Positions 49,968 to 60,859 of a stretch of DNA of 64,000 nt are shown here, in pieces. The stretch's first letter is position 1. Each line of letters starts with the position of its first letter. A model generated the notes under the pieces. That model saw nothing but the letters and a program-made list of their open reading frames with translations. It had not been told where the DNA came from and searched no databases. Where the stretch lies: contig NZ_JYLH01000008.1 of the NCBI RefSeq assembly GCF_001439685.1, positions 62,001 through 126,000 on the forward strand. Reading direction: 5' to 3'. The DNA comes from Pseudomonas libanensis. GTDB taxonomy: Bacteria > Pseudomonadota > Gammaproteobacteria > Pseudomonadales > Pseudomonadaceae. The position numbers and the translations under genes were made by a program.

Positions 49968-52900
49968 TTGTCCAAAGTCACGCCGCCAGCTCCCTTGCGC
50001 GCCGCTCATATTGCGCCGGGAGCGCCCCTGCACGGCACCTTGAAGGGCGCATTGGCGACGCTTGTCCTGTTGCTGCTCGCGTTATTGTTCTGGCAACTGC
50101 TCGACCAATTGCAGCAAAACCAGAAAAACCAGCAGCAATACACCATCGACTACAGTGCCGACCTGGCCGAGCAAATCAGCCTGAACATGGCCCTGAGCGC
50201 ACAGATCGCCCTGAACCTGCTGCCCATCGTCGAACCACCGCGCAATGCCGAACAGCAGCAGGCCTTGATGCGCACCTTGCAGCGTTCGTTACCAGAACTG
50301 CGCAGCTTCGCCCTGCTGGCGCCCAGCGGCGCGCTGATCAGCGACACCGACGACGACAGCCGCGACAGCGCCTGGCTTGAAGAGCTGGTCAAGCGCAGCC
50401 ACTCCCAGTCCTATTACCTGAGCAACGACAATGACGGCACCGTCATCTATCTGTTGCTGCACCAGCCCAGCGGTGGCTCCAAGGTGTACTGGGCATTACG
50501 CCTGGCACCCAACTACCTGGCCGGCCTCACGCGCCAGGATGGCCAGGCCCAGCGACCGATGTGGGCGATCGAGAACCGCCTGAACCACCGCGTGGTCAGC
50601 CGGGACAGCGGCATGCCGGCGCAGTGGGCCGGCGCCCTGACCCCGGAGGAGTTGAACAAAAGCGTGCTGGTCACGCCCTTGAGCAAAAGCGACTGGCAAC
50701 TGCGCGGGCTGTTCGACCGCAGCGCAGTGCTTGAACAACTGCTGCCGGCGTTTATCGGCAAATGCCTGCTGGGGCTGGCGTTCTCGCTGATACCGGCGAT
50801 CGTGCTGCTGAACATGCGTCGCCGCCAGCGCCAGGTGAACGAGGGGCGGCGGCGCTATCAGGATATTTTCGAAGGCACGGGCGTGGCCTTGTGCGTACTT
50901 GACCTGTCGGGGCTCAAGACATTCTTCGACAAAACCAAAGTGCACAGCCGCGAGCAACTGCATGCCTGGTTGCAGGCCAACCCCAGCGAACGCCAGCAAC
51001 TGCTCAAGGAACTGCGGGTCACCGAGGTCAACCAGGTGGCGGTGCGACTGTTGAACGTAAACTCATGCGAACAAGCCTGGGAACGCCTGATCGATGATTG
51101 CCCACGCAACGCCACCGCCATCGGCTACCCGGTGCTGGAAGCGGTACTGGCCCAGCAGAAACAGCTGGAGCTGGAAATCCAGCTCAATGATATAGCCGGC
51201 AACGAGCAATACCTGTGGCTGGTGATGCGCCTGCCGGAGCAACAGGACGACTTCAAGGCGGTGATTCTCAGCATCAGCGACATCACCAGCCGCAAGCTGA
51301 TCGAGCTGTCACTGGTGGAACGCGAGAGCTTCTGGTCGGACGTGGTGCGCACCGTGCCCGACCACCTGTATGTGCAGGACGTGATTAGCCAGCGCATGAT
51401 TTTCAGCAACCATCACCTGGGCCACACCCTCGGCTACAACAAGGCCGAACTGCAGCAAATGGGCGAGTACTTCTGGGAAATCCTGCTGCATCCCGAAGAC
51501 GCCGAGCATTACCACGACTTGCGCCAACAGCAGCGCCGGGTCGGCTATACAACGCAACTGCACTGCCAGCTGCGCTTTCGCCACCGCAATAACCAATGGC
51601 GCCGCTTCGATATCCGCGAACAAGCCCTGGCCCGGGACACGTCCGCGGTGGTCACGCGGATCATCGGCGTGGCCAAGGACATTACCGACCAGATCGAGGC
51701 CAGCGAATCCCTGCGCGACAGTGAACAGCGCTACCGCATGCTGGCCGAAAGCATCAGCGACGTCATCTGCTCCACCGACAGCCAACTGGCCCTCAACTAC
51801 GTCAGCCCATCGGTCAACGCCGTGCTCGGCTATGACGTGGACTGGGTGTTCAAGAATGGCTGGCAGTCGATCATCGCCAACCCGCAACAGCTGACCGGCA
51901 TCTATAGCCTGATGGAACAGGTCAGCCGCGCCCTGGGCAACCCCGAAGCCTTGAACAGGCTGCGCGATGACGTCCAGACCCAGCTGTTCCTGTTCGACTG
52001 CCTGCGCGCCGACGGGCGCAAAGTGCCGATCGAACTGCGCCTGGTGCTGGTGTGGGATGACCATGGTGCGTTTGAAGGCATCCTTGGTGTGGGCCGCGAT
52101 ATCAGCCAGCAACGCCGCGCCGAGAAAGACCTGCGCATGGCGGCCACGGTATTCGAGCATTCCACCTCGGCGATCCTTATCACCGATCCGGCGGGCTACA
52201 TTGTGCAAGCCAACGAGGCGTTCAGCCGGGTCAGCGGTTATGCCGTGAGCGATGTGCTCGACCAACTGCCGAACATGCTCACTGTCGACGAGCAGCAGGA
52301 AGCCCATCTGCGCTACGTGCTCAAGCAATTGCACCAGCACAGCACCTGGGAAGGCGAAGTGTGGCTCAAGCGCCGCAATGGCGAGCATTACCCGGCCTGG
52401 GTCGGTATTACGGCGGTGTTCGACGATGAAGGCGACCTGGCCAGCTACGTCTGCTTCTTCAGCGACATCAGCGAGCGCAAGGCCAGCGAACAACGCATCC
52501 ACCGCCTGGCCTACTACGACGCCCTGACCCACCTGCCCAACCGCACGCTGTTCCAGGACCGCCTGCACACTGCGTTGCAGTCCGCCGAGCGGCAGAAGTC
52601 GTGGGTGGTACTGATGTTCCTCGATCTGGATCGTTTCAAGCCGATCAACGACTCCCTCGGCCATGCCGCCGGCGACCGCATGCTCAAGGAAATGGCCACG
52701 CGCCTGCTGGGTTGCGTGGCCGAGGACGACACCGTAGCGCGCATGGGCGGCGACGAGTTCACCTTGCTCCTGCAACCGCGAGTCAGCCGCGAGATGGCGC
52801 TGAACCGCGCGATTCATGTGGCCGAGCAGATTCTCGCCAGCCTGGTGAAACCGTTTGTACTGGAAGGCCGCGAGTTCTTCGTCACCGCCAGTATCGGCAT

Positions 52901-53819
52901 CGCCCTCAGCCCGCAAGACGGCAACGAGCTGAGCCAACTGATGAAAAACGCCGATACCGCGATGTATCACGCCAAGGAGCGCGGCAAGAACAACTTCCAG
53001 TTCTACCAGGCCGACATGAACGCCAGCGCTCTGGAACGCCTGGAGCTGGAAAGCGACCTGCGCCACGCCCTGGACCAGAACGAATTCGTGCTCTATTACC
53101 AGCCGCAATTCAGCGGCGACGGCAAACGCCTGACCGGCGCCGAAGCCTTGCTGCGCTGGCGCCATCCGCGTCGTGGCCTGGTGCCGCCGGGTGACTTCAT
53201 TCCTGTGCTGGAGGAATTGGGCCTGGTGGTGGACGTGGGCGACTGGGTGATCAGCGAAGCCTGTCGCCAGCTCAAGAGCTGGCATCAGAACAAAGTGCGG
53301 GTGCCGAAAGTCTCGGTGAACATCTCGGCGCGGCAGTTCTCCGACGGCCAGTTGGGCATGCGCATCGCCACCATCCTCAAGGACACCGGCCTGCCGCCGG
53401 CGTGCCTGGAGCTGGAACTGACTGAAAGTATCCTGATGCGTGAAGTCAACGAAGCCCTGCAGATCCTCGCCAGCCTGAAAAACCTTGGCCTGAGCATTGC
53501 GGTGGATGACTTTGGCACGGGCTATTCGTCGCTCAACTACCTCAAGCAGTTCCCCATCGACGTGCTGAAGATCGACCGCACCTTCGTCGACGGCCTGCCC
53601 TCGGGTGAGCAGGACGCGCAGATTGCCCGGGCTATCATTGCCATGGCCCACAGCCTGAACCTGGCGGTGATTGCCGAAGGTGTGGAAACCCATGAGCAGT
53701 TGGATTTTCTGCGCGAGCATGGCTGTGATGAGGTGCAGGGTTACCTGTTCGGGCGGCCGATGCCGGCGAACCGGTTCGAGGCGCAGTTCAGCAATGATGC
53801 CCTCTTCATGTTCGACTGA
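49968..53819 (+). CDS. morA: MorA-like sensor with PAS, GGDEF and EAL domains
   Basis: Inner-membrane c-di-GMP enzyme of 1283 residues, probably started at a TTG. TM1 is about residues 25-45, then a periplasmic sensor part, TM2 about 262-282, and several PAS domains (about 295-830, including [17 protein letters not shown]). The GGDEF domain has ARMGGDEF near 926; at the inhibitory RxxD position the sequence is AEDD, so product inhibition may be lost. The EAL domain (AEALLRW near 1058) keeps its catalytic acids. Synteny with glyA supports MorA, a regulator of motility and biofilm in Pseudomonas. Confidence 0.9.
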   Translation: MSKVTPPAPLRAAHIAPGAPLHGTLKGALATLVLLLLALLFWQLLDQLQQNQKNQQQYTIDYSADLAEQISLNMALSAQIALNLLPIVEPPRNAEQQQALMRTLQRSLPELRSFALLAPSGALISDTDDDSRDSAWLEELVKRSHSQSYYLSNDNDGTVIYLLLHQPSGGSKVYWALRLAPNYLAGLTRQDGQAQRPMWAIENRLNHRVVSRDSGMPAQWAGALTPEELNKSVLVTPLSKSDWQLRGLFDRSAVLEQLLPAFIGKCLLGLAFSLIPAIVLLNMRRRQRQVNEGRRRYQDIFEGTGVALCVLDLSGLKTFFDKTKVHSREQLHAWLQANPSERQQLLKELRVTEVNQVAVRLLNVNSCEQAWERLIDDCPRNATAIGYPVLEAVLAQQKQLELEIQLNDIAGNEQYLWLVMRLPEQQDDFKAVILSISDITSRKLIELSLVERESFWSDVVRTVPDHLYVQDVISQRMIFSNHHLGHTLGYNKAELQQMGEYFWEILLHPEDAEHYHDLRQQQRRVGYTTQLHCQLRFRHRNNQWRRFDIREQALARDTSAVVTRIIGVAKDITDQIEASESLRDSEQRYRMLAESISDVICSTDSQLALNYVSPSVNAVLGYDVDWVFKNGWQSIIANPQQLTGIYSLMEQVSRALGNPEALNRLRDDVQTQLFLFDCLRADGRKVPIELRLVLVWDDHGAFEGILGVGRDISQQRRAEKDLRMAATVFEHSTSAILITDPAGYIVQANEAFSRVSGYAVSDVLDQLPNMLTVDEQQEAHLRYVLKQLHQHSTWEGEVWLKRRNGEHYPAWVGITAVFDDEGDLASYVCFFSDISERKASEQRIHRLAYYDALTHLPNRTLFQDRLHTALQSAERQKSWVVLMFLDLDRFKPINDSLGHAAGDRMLKEMATRLLGCVAEDDTVARMGGDEFTLLLQPRVSREMALNRAIHVAEQILASLVKPFVLEGREFFVTASIGIALSPQDGNELSQLMKNADTAMYHAKERGKNNFQFYQADMNASALERLELESDLRHALDQNEFVLYYQPQFSGDGKRLTGAEALLRWRHPRRGLVPPGDFIPVLEELGLVVDVGDWVISEACRQLKSWHQNKVRVPKVSVNISARQFSDGQLGMRIATILKDTGLPPACLELELTESILMREVNEALQILASLKNLGLSIAVDDFGTGYSSLNYLKQFPIDVLKIDRTFVDGLPSGEQDAQIARAIIAMAHSLNLAVIAEGVETHEQLDFLREHGCDEVQGYLFGRPMPANRFEAQFSNDALFMFD

Positions 53820-53844
53820 GTTTTTTGCTGGGGCGGATGGCCTC

Positions 53845-53916
53845 ATCGCAGGCAAGCCAGCTCCCACACTTGATCGGGTTCACACAGTCAAATGTGGGAG
53901 CTGGCTTGCCTGCGAT
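53845..53916. repeat. REPIN (paired REP palindromes)
   Basis: Inverted 23-nt copies (ATCGCAGGCAAGCCAGCTCC... with its complement) separated by 26 bases, between morA and glyA. It may also act as a transcript-end hairpin for morA. Confidence 0.92.
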
Positions 53917-54048
53917 GGGGCCAGTACTGACACCACCCATCCCCAGATGAGCCCCACTTGTCCGCGACATGATGTCCTTTCATATGCCATCCAAAACCCA
54001 TTGGGTTAGAATGCCCTTCTTTTCTGCCCCCGATCCTTGAGGACCGCC

Positions 54049-55302
54049 ATGTTCAGCCGTGATTTGACTATTGCCAAGTACGACGCCGATCTCTTCGCCG
54101 CCATGGAGCAAGAAGCCGTGCGCCAGGAAGAGCACATTGAGCTGATCGCTTCGGAAAACTACACCAGCCCTGCGGTGATGGAGGCTCAAGGTTCGGTTCT
54201 GACCAACAAGTACGCCGAAGGCTACCCAGGCAAGCGCTACTACGGTGGTTGCGAGTACGTCGACGTGGTTGAGCAGCTGGCTATCGACCGTGCCAAGCAA
54301 CTGTTCGGCGCCGATTACGCCAACGTCCAGCCACACGCCGGTTCCCAAGCCAACAGCGCGGTGTACCTGGCCCTGCTGCAAGGCGGCGACACCATCCTGG
54401 GCATGAGCCTGGCCCACGGCGGTCACCTGACCCACGGCGCCAGCGTTTCCTCCTCCGGCAAGCTGTACAACGCCGTCCAGTACGGTATCGATGCCAACGG
54501 CCTGATCGACTACGACGAAGTCGAGCGCCTGGCGGTCGAGCACAAGCCAAAAATGATCGTGGCCGGTTTCTCTGCCTACTCGCAGATCCTGGATTTCCCG
54601 CGTTTCCGCGCCATCGCCGACAAGGTTGGCGCCTACCTGTTCGTCGACATGGCCCACGTGGCCGGCCTGGTCGCCGCTGGTGTCTACCCGAACCCGGTGC
54701 CTTACGCTGACGTGGTCACCACCACCACCCACAAGACCCTGCGCGGCCCACGTGGCGGCCTGATCCTGGCCCGCGCCAACGCCGAGATCGAGAAGAAGCT
54801 CAACTCCGCAGTATTCCCGGGCGCCCAGGGTGGTCCGCTGGAGCACGTGATCGCGGCTAAAGCGATCTGCTTCAAGGAAGCCCTGCAGCCTGAGTTCAAG
54901 ACCTATCAACAGCAAGTGGTGAAGAACGCACAGGCCATGGCAGCTGTGTTCATCGAGCGCGGTTTTGACGTAGTGTCCGGCGGTACTGAAAACCACCTGT
55001 TCCTGCTGTCGCTGATCAAGCAGGACATTTCCGGTAAAGATGCTGACGCTGCCCTGGGCAAAGCATTCATCACCGTGAACAAGAACTCCGTACCGAACGA
55101 CCCACGTTCGCCGTTCGTCACCTCCGGCCTGCGCTTCGGCACTCCGGCGGTGACCACCCGTGGTTTCAAGGAAGCCGAGTGCAAGGAACTGGCCGGCTGG
55201 ATCTGCGACATCCTGGCAGACTTGAACAACGAAGCCGTGATCGACGCGGTACGCGAGAAGGTCAAGGCCATCTGCAAGAAGCTGCCGGTGTACGGCGCTT
55301 GA
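54049..55302 (+). CDS. glyA: Serine hydroxymethyltransferase
   Basis: PLP enzyme interconverting serine and glycine with tetrahydrofolate, the main source of one-carbon units. The 417 residues contain [34 protein letters not shown] and the PLP-lysine motif [16 protein letters not shown]. The ATG at 54049 ([16 protein letters not shown]) follows TGAGGACC. Terminator at 55321-55350. It is one of several glyA paralogues typical of pseudomonads; this one matches the position next to morA. Confidence 0.98.
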   Translation: MFSRDLTIAKYDADLFAAMEQEAVRQEEHIELIASENYTSPAVMEAQGSVLTNKYAEGYPGKRYYGGCEYVDVVEQLAIDRAKQLFGADYANVQPHAGSQANSAVYLALLQGGDTILGMSLAHGGHLTHGASVSSSGKLYNAVQYGIDANGLIDYDEVERLAVEHKPKMIVAGFSAYSQILDFPRFRAIADKVGAYLFVDMAHVAGLVAAGVYPNPVPYADVVTTTTHKTLRGPRGGLILARANAEIEKKLNSAVFPGAQGGPLEHVIAAKAICFKEALQPEFKTYQQQVVKNAQAMAAVFIERGFDVVSGGTENHLFLLSLIKQDISGKDADAALGKAFITVNKNSVPNDPRSPFVTSGLRFGTPAVTTRGFKEAECKELAGWICDILADLNNEAVIDAVREKVKAICKKLPVYGA

Positions 55303-55320
55303 TTGCAGTAGCTTGAATAA

Positions 55321-55350
55321 GAAGCCCGGCTCTTGAACCGGGCTTTTTTA
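55321..55350 (+). terminator. Intrinsic terminator of glyA
   Basis: Stem AGCCCGG/CCGGGCT with an 8-base loop followed by TTTTTTA. Confidence 0.92.
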
Positions 55351-55375
55351 TGCCGATTTCAATTTGAAACAGGGT

Positions 55376-55395
55376 CAAGTGTGGGAGCTGGATTG
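55376..55395. repeat. Partial REP element
   Basis: GTGTGGGAGCTGGATTGCA, a single decayed half of the REP family seen at 53845; no partner copy is nearby. Confidence 0.6.
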
Positions 55396-55410
55396 CATTT
55401 CAAGCCTGGG

Positions 55411-56367
55411 TTATTGGTAGACCCGCTCAAAGCCTTCGCGAATCTTGTCCTCCGGCAACTCATCGGCAATAAACACAATTACACTCTCCCGCGCTTCACC
55501 CTCGGCCCATTCGGTGTCCCAATCGAACCCGTAGAGTTTCAAGACGCCCTGGAACACCATGCGCCGGTCTTCCCCGGCAATATTCAACACGCCCTTGTAG
55601 CGCAGCAATTGCTTGCCGTGGTCTTCCAGCAGCTCGTTCATGAACTCGCTGAGACGGTCGATATCCAGCGGCTGCTCGGTGCGCAGTACCAGGCTGGAAA
55701 TACGGTCGACCGATGGCGCGGCGCTGACCGGGCGCAGGCTCATGCCGGCGTTCAGGTTGAAACCGCGCACATCCAGCAACTCGGCCAGATCAATCTTGCC
55801 GTGATCCACCACACGGATCGGCGCACGACGGTTGATGCGCGTCAGGCGCTGGCTGAGGGCTTCGAATGTGGCGTCGTCTACCAGGTCGCGCTTGCTCACC
55901 AGCAGGCGGTCGGCAAAGCCGATCTGGGCCTGGGCGATGGTCTGGGTCAGGTGATGCTCGGCGTGGGCGGCGTCCACCAGGGTGATGATGCCGTCGAGAA
56001 TGTAGCGCTCGCGCAGTTCTTCGTCGATGAAGAACGTCTGGGCCACCGGCGCAGGGTCGGCCAGGCCGGTGCATTCGATCACCAGCCGGTCGAAGGCGAT
56101 TTCGCCACTGTCCAGGCGTTCGAGCAGCAGGTACAAGGCCTTGGTCAGGTCAGTGTGGATGGTGCAGCACACGCAGCCGTTGGACAGGGTCATCACTTGT
56201 ACCGGCTCGTCGCCCAACAGCTGGGTGTCGATACCGGCGTCACTGAATTCGTTTTCGATCACGGCGATTTTCAAGCCGTGCTCGGCCTTGAGCAGGTGAC
56301 GCAGCAAGGTGGTCTTGCCGGCACCGAGGAAGCCGCTGAGGATGGTGACGGGGATGGGAGAGGACAA
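55411..56367 (-). CDS. CobW/YjiA-family metal-chaperone GTPase
   Basis: A G3E-family GTPase of 318 residues that probably inserts or handles a metal (zinc or cobalt) for a client protein. Walker A GFLGAGKTTLL lies near the N-terminus. The metal site CxCC is GCVCCTIHTDL, and the GTPase motifs (ECTGLADPAPV, VSKRDLVD) are intact. A CobW C-terminal domain follows from about 225. A TTG start at 56367 with AAGGAG 6 bases upstream is preferred; the alternative ATG at 56397 adds 10 residues without family character. Confidence 0.92.
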   Translation of the reverse strand: MSSPIPVTILSGFLGAGKTTLLRHLLKAEHGLKIAVIENEFSDAGIDTQLLGDEPVQVMTLSNGCVCCTIHTDLTKALYLLLERLDSGEIAFDRLVIECTGLADPAPVAQTFFIDEELRERYILDGIITLVDAAHAEHHLTQTIAQAQIGFADRLLVSKRDLVDDATFEALSQRLTRINRRAPIRVVDHGKIDLAELLDVRGFNLNAGMSLRPVSAAPSVDRISSLVLRTEQPLDIDRLSEFMNELLEDHGKQLLRYKGVLNIAGEDRRMVFQGVLKLYGFDWDTEWAEGEARESVIVFIADELPEDKIREGFERVYQ

Positions 56368-56404
56368 AGAAATCTCCTTATAACTGAAGGAACACAAAAC
56401 AAAT

Positions 56405-56490
56405 GTGGGAGGGGGCTTGCCCCCGATATCGGTGTGTCAGGCACTTATAGGTCACTGACACAAAGCTATCGGGGGCAAGCCCCCTCCCAC
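56405..56490. repeat. REPIN (GGGGGC variant)
   Basis: Inverted copies GTGGGAGGGGGCTTGCCCCC and complement around about 38 bases. The stem is a different sequence subtype from the GGAGCTGGCTTGCC group. Confidence 0.88.
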
Positions 56491-56521
56491 AGTAGATCCA
56501 CTGCCAGCCCGAATTAACGGG

Positions 56522-56719
56522 TCAGCAGCACTTGGGCCCACCCTTGCCGCCGTAACGGGCCTCCTGGCGTTCCCGGAAGAACGCCTTGTAGTCCATCACC
56601 GGCTTGTCCGGGTGCTTGGTTTGCATATGCTCGACGTAGGTGTCGTAGTCGGGCATGCCGACCATCAGGCGCGCGGCCTGACCGAGGTATTTACCGAGGC
56701 GACTGATGTCATTGAACAT
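56522..56719 (-). CDS. YbdD/YjiX family small protein
   Basis: A 65-residue protein ([57 protein letters not shown]) ending in GGKGGPKCC. It is nearly always encoded directly behind cstA, here 15 bases after it, and probably works with the transporter. The molecular role is unknown; the C-terminal Cys pair is conserved in the family. Confidence 0.93.
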   Translation of the reverse strand: MFNDISRLGKYLGQAARLMVGMPDYDTYVEHMQTKHPDKPVMDYKAFFRERQEARYGGKGGPKCC

Positions 56720-56734
56720 GCTTGCAATCCTCGT

Positions 56735-58801
56735 TTACGCGTCCGGTACAGCCTGGAACGGGGCTTCTTTATCCGTACGCTCTTTGTTGCCCCAGGCGGC
56801 GACGCCAACCTTGAGCGCATAGAACAGGATGCTGAACACCACGAACAGGAACAGCGCCGTCAGCGTTGCGTTGGTGTAGGCATTCCAGATCACGTGCTGC
56901 ATCTGGTCGACGCTCTTGGCCGGAGCCAGGATCTGGCCGTTAGCCAGGGCATCGCTGTATTTCTTGGCCAGCGACAGGAAGCCGATCGCCGGGTTGGCGT
57001 CGAACAACTTGATGAAGCCTGCGGTGGTGGTGCAGATCAGCAGCCAGACCGCCGGCAGCATGGTTACCCAGATGTAGCGCTGGCGCTTCATCTTGATCAG
57101 CACAACGGTGGCCAGCATCAGCGCGATACCCGCCAGCATCTGGTTGGATATACCAAACAGCGGCCACAAGGTGTTGATGCCGCCCAGCGGGTCGATCACG
57201 CCCTGGTACAGCAGGTAACCCCACATTGCCACGCAGCCTGCGGTAGCAATCAGGTTGGCAGTCCAGGACTCGGTGCGTTTCAGCGCGGGTACGAACGAAC
57301 CCAGCAGGTCTTGCAGCATGAAGCGACCGGCCCGGGTACCGGCATCGACGGCCGTGAGAATGAACAACGCTTCGAACAGGATCGCAAAGTGGTACCAGAA
57401 CGCCATGGTGTTTTCACCCGGCAGCACACTGTGCAGGATCTGCGCGATACCGACCGCCAGTGTCGGTGCACCACCGGCACGCGCCAGAATCGTGGTTTCA
57501 CCAATATCGTGGGCGACGGCCGACAGCGCTTCAGGGGTAATGGCAAAGCCCCAACTGCTGACGGTTTGTGCCACGGTGACCACGTCGGAGCCGACGATTG
57601 CAGCCGGGCTGTTCATGGCGAAATACACGCCTGGCTCGATCACCGAAGCGGCAACCATCGCCATGATGGCTACGAACGATTCCATCAGCATGCCACCGTA
57701 GCCGATGTAACGGGCGTGGCTTTCACTGGCCAGCAACTTGGGCGTGGTGCCCGAGGAGATCAGCGCATGGAAGCCCGAGACCGCGCCACAGGCAATGGTA
57801 ATGAACAGGAATGGGAACAGGCCGCCCTTCCACACCGGACCGGTGCCGTCGATGAACTGGGTCAATGCCGGCATTTTCAGGTCGGGCATGGTGACCAGGA
57901 TGCCAATCGCCAGAGCGATGATGGTGCCGATTTTCAGGAAGGTCGACAGGTAGTCGCGGGGCGCCAGGATCAGCCAGACCGGCAGCACGGCGGCAACGAA
58001 GCCGTAGCCGATCAACATCCAGGTGATCTGGATGCCGGTGAAGGTGAAGGCCTTGGCCCACACCGGGTCGGCGGCAATCTGCCCGCCCAGCCAGATCGAA
58101 CCGAGCAGCAACAGCACGCCGATGATCGAGATTTCACCGATGCGGCCCGGGCGGATGTAGCGCATGTAAATGCCCATGAACATCGCGATCGGGATGGTCG
58201 CCATCACCGTGAAGATGCCCCATGGGCTCTCGGCCAGGGCCTTGACCACGATCAGCGCCAGCACCGCAAGGATGATGATCATGATCAGGAAGCAGCCAAA
58301 CAGCGCGATAGTCCCGGGAATGCGCCCCATCTCTTCGCGGACCATGTCGCCCAGGGAGCGACCGTTGCGACGGGTGGACAGGAACAGGATCATGAAGTCC
58401 TGCACCGCACCGGCCAGTACCACCCCGGCAATCAGCCAGAGGGTGCCGGGCAGGTAGCCCATTTGCGCCGCCAGTACCGGGCCGACCAAAGGGCCCGCGC
58501 CGGCAATCGCCGCAAAGTGGTGACCGAACAGGATGTGTTTGTTGGTCGGCACATAGTCCAGGCCATCGTTATTGACCACTGCGGGGGTGGCCCGTCGCGG
58601 GTCGAGTTGCATCACGTTATTGGCGATGAACAGACTGTAGTAACGGTACGCAACCAGATAGATGGCCACGGCAGCGACCACGATCCACAAGGCGTTGATC
58701 GCCTCGCCGCGGCGCAAGGCCACTACGCCCAGGGCGCACGCTCCTACGATTGCCAGCACCAGCCAGGGTAAGTGGCGTAGCAGGCTATTATTATTTTTCA
58801 T
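56735..58801 (-). CDS. cstA: CstA-family pyruvate/peptide transporter
   Basis: Inner-membrane transporter of 688 residues with about 16-18 helices. CstA/BtsT members import pyruvate and, under starvation, peptides. Family segments NKHILFGHHFAAIAGAGPLVGPVLAAQMGYLPGTLW and FISSGTTPKLL-like sequence (ISSGTTPKLLASESHARYIGYGGMLMES) are clear. The ATG at 58801 (MKNNNSLLRHLPWLVL) is used; 33 open codons upstream lack features. It forms an operon with the YbdD-type gene. Confidence 0.96.
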   Translation of the reverse strand: MKNNNSLLRHLPWLVLAIVGACALGVVALRRGEAINALWIVVAAVAIYLVAYRYYSLFIANNVMQLDPRRATPAVVNNDGLDYVPTNKHILFGHHFAAIAGAGPLVGPVLAAQMGYLPGTLWLIAGVVLAGAVQDFMILFLSTRRNGRSLGDMVREEMGRIPGTIALFGCFLIMIIILAVLALIVVKALAESPWGIFTVMATIPIAMFMGIYMRYIRPGRIGEISIIGVLLLLGSIWLGGQIAADPVWAKAFTFTGIQITWMLIGYGFVAAVLPVWLILAPRDYLSTFLKIGTIIALAIGILVTMPDLKMPALTQFIDGTGPVWKGGLFPFLFITIACGAVSGFHALISSGTTPKLLASESHARYIGYGGMLMESFVAIMAMVAASVIEPGVYFAMNSPAAIVGSDVVTVAQTVSSWGFAITPEALSAVAHDIGETTILARAGGAPTLAVGIAQILHSVLPGENTMAFWYHFAILFEALFILTAVDAGTRAGRFMLQDLLGSFVPALKRTESWTANLIATAGCVAMWGYLLYQGVIDPLGGINTLWPLFGISNQMLAGIALMLATVVLIKMKRQRYIWVTMLPAVWLLICTTTAGFIKLFDANPAIGFLSLAKKYSDALANGQILAPAKSVDQMQHVIWNAYTNATLTALFLFVVFSILFYALKVGVAAWGNKERTDKEAPFQAVPDA

Positions 58802-58975
58802 TTTTATATTCCAGCCAGGGTGGACAGAAAGGACAGCCAGCCCGAGTTTAGCGCTACTGGCCTTAAAGACCAGCCCCCTACGTTGGTCTAGAGCCTTCAA
58901 CCGTTAAAAAAAGCCGAAATAAACGCCCCTTTATCGCCCCGGGCTACACTCCTCCCATTCACAGAGGGCTATACC

Positions 58976-59356
58976 ATGACCGAACATGCGTCTGAACGTC
59001 GCCGTTTTCGCCGGATCGCCTTTGATGCCACTGCCGAACTGCGGCAAAACGGCAGCGAATGGCCGGTAAAACTGGTGGATCTGTCACTCAAGGGATTGCT
59101 GGTGGAACGGCCAGAGGGCTGGAAAGGGAATAAAGAGCTGCCCTTTGACGTCAACATACGCCTGGACCAGAAGACGCATATAAAGATGCAAGCGCGGCTG
59201 ACCCATGAAGATCGTGGTCAATTGGGCTTTGTGTGCAAGCACATTGATCTGGATTCGATCAGCCATTTGCGGCGCTTTGTAGAGCTGAACCTGGGTGATG
59301 AGCAAGAGCTGGAGCGCGAACTGGGCGCTCTGCTGGAGATCCAGCTGCCAACATAA
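58976..59356 (+). CDS. PilZ-domain c-di-GMP receptor (MapZ-like)
   Basis: A single PilZ domain of 126 residues. The c-di-GMP site is complete: the RxxxR stretch (ERRRFRR, 7-13) and DxSxxG (DLSLKG, 35-40). In P. aeruginosa the gene at this position beside radA encodes MapZ, which binds a chemotaxis methyltransferase; orthology is inferred from size and synteny. It is divergent from cstA and converges on radA. Confidence 0.93.
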   Translation: MTEHASERRRFRRIAFDATAELRQNGSEWPVKLVDLSLKGLLVERPEGWKGNKELPFDVNIRLDQKTHIKMQARLTHEDRGQLGFVCKHIDLDSISHLRRFVELNLGDEQELERELGALLEIQLPT

Positions 59357-59364
59357 ATCAGAAT

Positions 59365-59451
59365 GTGGGAGCTGGCTTGCCTGCGATGGCGGAGTATCAG
59401 GCAAGAATGTTTAAGCTGACCCGCCGCTATCGCAGGCAAGCCAGCTCCCAC
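59365..59451. repeat. REPIN (paired REP palindromes)
   Basis: GTGGGAGCTGGCTTGCCTGC and its complement around about 41 bases, between the PilZ gene and radA. This copy has the opposite orientation order to those at 47856 and 53845. Confidence 0.92.
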
Positions 59452-59456
59452 AGGGG

Positions 59457-60824
59457 TTACTCGAACAGCGCATCCAAGGCTTGTTCCAGACGGGTAACCC
59501 CAATCACCTGCAAGCCCTGGGGCATTTCCTTTGGCGCATTGCCCTTGGGCACAATTGCGCGCTTGAAGCCATGCTTGGCTGCCTCCTTCAATCGCTCCTG
59601 CCCGCTGGGCACCGGGCGCACTTCACCCGACAAGCCCACTTCACCGAACACCAGCAGGTCATGAGGCAACGGCCGATTGCGCAGGCTGGACATCACCGCC
59701 GCCATCAGCGCCAGGTCGGAAGCGGTCTCCAACACCTTGACACCGCCGACCACGTTGAGGAACACGTCCTGGTCGTGGGTCGGAATGCCGCCATGCCGGT
59801 GCAGCACCGCCAGCAACATCGCCAGGCGGTTTTGGTCCAGGCCCAGCGTGACCCGCCGTGGGTTGGCCAAATGGCTGTCATCCACCAGCGCCTGGACTTC
59901 CACCAGCATCGGCCGGGTGCCTTCCCACGTGGCCATCACCACACTGCCTGGGACTTCTTCCTGGGCGCGGGTGAGAAAAATCGCCGAGGGGTTAGAGACT
60001 TCTTTCAGCCCCCGGTCGGTCATGGCGAACACACCCAGTTCGTTGACGGCGCCAAAGCGGTTCTTCACCGCCCGCAGCAGGCGCAGGCGACCGTCGGACT
60101 CGCCTTCGAAATACAACACGGTGTCGACCATGTGTTCCAACACCCGTGGCCCAGCCAGTGCGCCCTCCTTGGTCACGTGGCCGACCAGGAAGATCGCCGT
60201 GCCGCTCTGCTTGGCATAGCGCACCAACAGCGCCGCGCTTTCCCGCACCTGGGACACCCCACCCGGTGCCGATTGCAATTGCTCGGTAAAAATCGTCTGG
60301 ATCGAGTCGATCACCATGACCTTGGGCTTTTCGATCCGCGCCGTGGCGATGATGCTTTCGATGCAGGTTTCGGTCATGACCCGCAGTTGGTCCTGGGGCA
60401 AGCCCAGGCGCCTGGCGCGCATGGCCACTTGCTGCTGGGACTCTTCGCCGGTGACATACAGCGCTGGCATACGGCTGGCGATGCTGCACAGGGTTTGCAG
60501 CAGGATCGTGGACTTGCCGATGCCCGGATCACCGCCAATCAATACCACTGAGCCATCCACCAGGCCACCGCCCAATACCCTGTCCAGTTCGCCGGAGGCG
60601 GTAGAAAAGCGCGGGATCTCTTCGACGCTGACTTCGGCCAGGGTCTTGATCTGCGCCTGTTGCCCGGTCCAGCCTGCACGGCCGGTGGGGGCCGCGGCAC
60701 CGCCACTCTCGATCATGGTTTCAGTCAGGGTGTTCCACGCGCCGCATTCGGAGCACTGGCCCGCCCATTTGGGAAAGGTCGCGCCGCACTCTGTGCAGCC
60801 GTACATGCGCTTGGCCTTTGCCAT
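59457..60824 (-). CDS. radA: DNA repair protein RadA
   Basis: RecA-like ATPase and branch-migration helicase of recombination, 455 residues. Zinc finger CTECGATFPKWAGQCSECG at 10-28, Walker A GGDPGIGKST (about 98), the RadA-specific KNRFG (about 255), and a C-terminal Lon-protease-like domain (VFLNVVGGVKVLETASDLALM) that is inactive. Length is normal. Confidence 0.98.
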   Translation of the reverse strand: MAKAKRMYGCTECGATFPKWAGQCSECGAWNTLTETMIESGGAAAPTGRAGWTGQQAQIKTLAEVSVEEIPRFSTASGELDRVLGGGLVDGSVVLIGGDPGIGKSTILLQTLCSIASRMPALYVTGEESQQQVAMRARRLGLPQDQLRVMTETCIESIIATARIEKPKVMVIDSIQTIFTEQLQSAPGGVSQVRESAALLVRYAKQSGTAIFLVGHVTKEGALAGPRVLEHMVDTVLYFEGESDGRLRLLRAVKNRFGAVNELGVFAMTDRGLKEVSNPSAIFLTRAQEEVPGSVVMATWEGTRPMLVEVQALVDDSHLANPRRVTLGLDQNRLAMLLAVLHRHGGIPTHDQDVFLNVVGGVKVLETASDLALMAAVMSSLRNRPLPHDLLVFGEVGLSGEVRPVPSGQERLKEAAKHGFKRAIVPKGNAPKEMPQGLQVIGVTRLEQALDALFE

Positions 60825-60859
60825 ATGAGAACCTCCAACCGAAAAACCGCGATGATAGC

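Noticed and set aside
51309-53867. 852-codon minus-strand frame opposite morA
   Set aside because: Antisense shadow of the GGDEF/EAL gene.
56612-58771. 719-codon plus-strand frame opposite cstA
   Set aside because: Composition (Gln/Asp/His/Arg/Gly) is that of an antisense of membrane-protein codons; no start signal.
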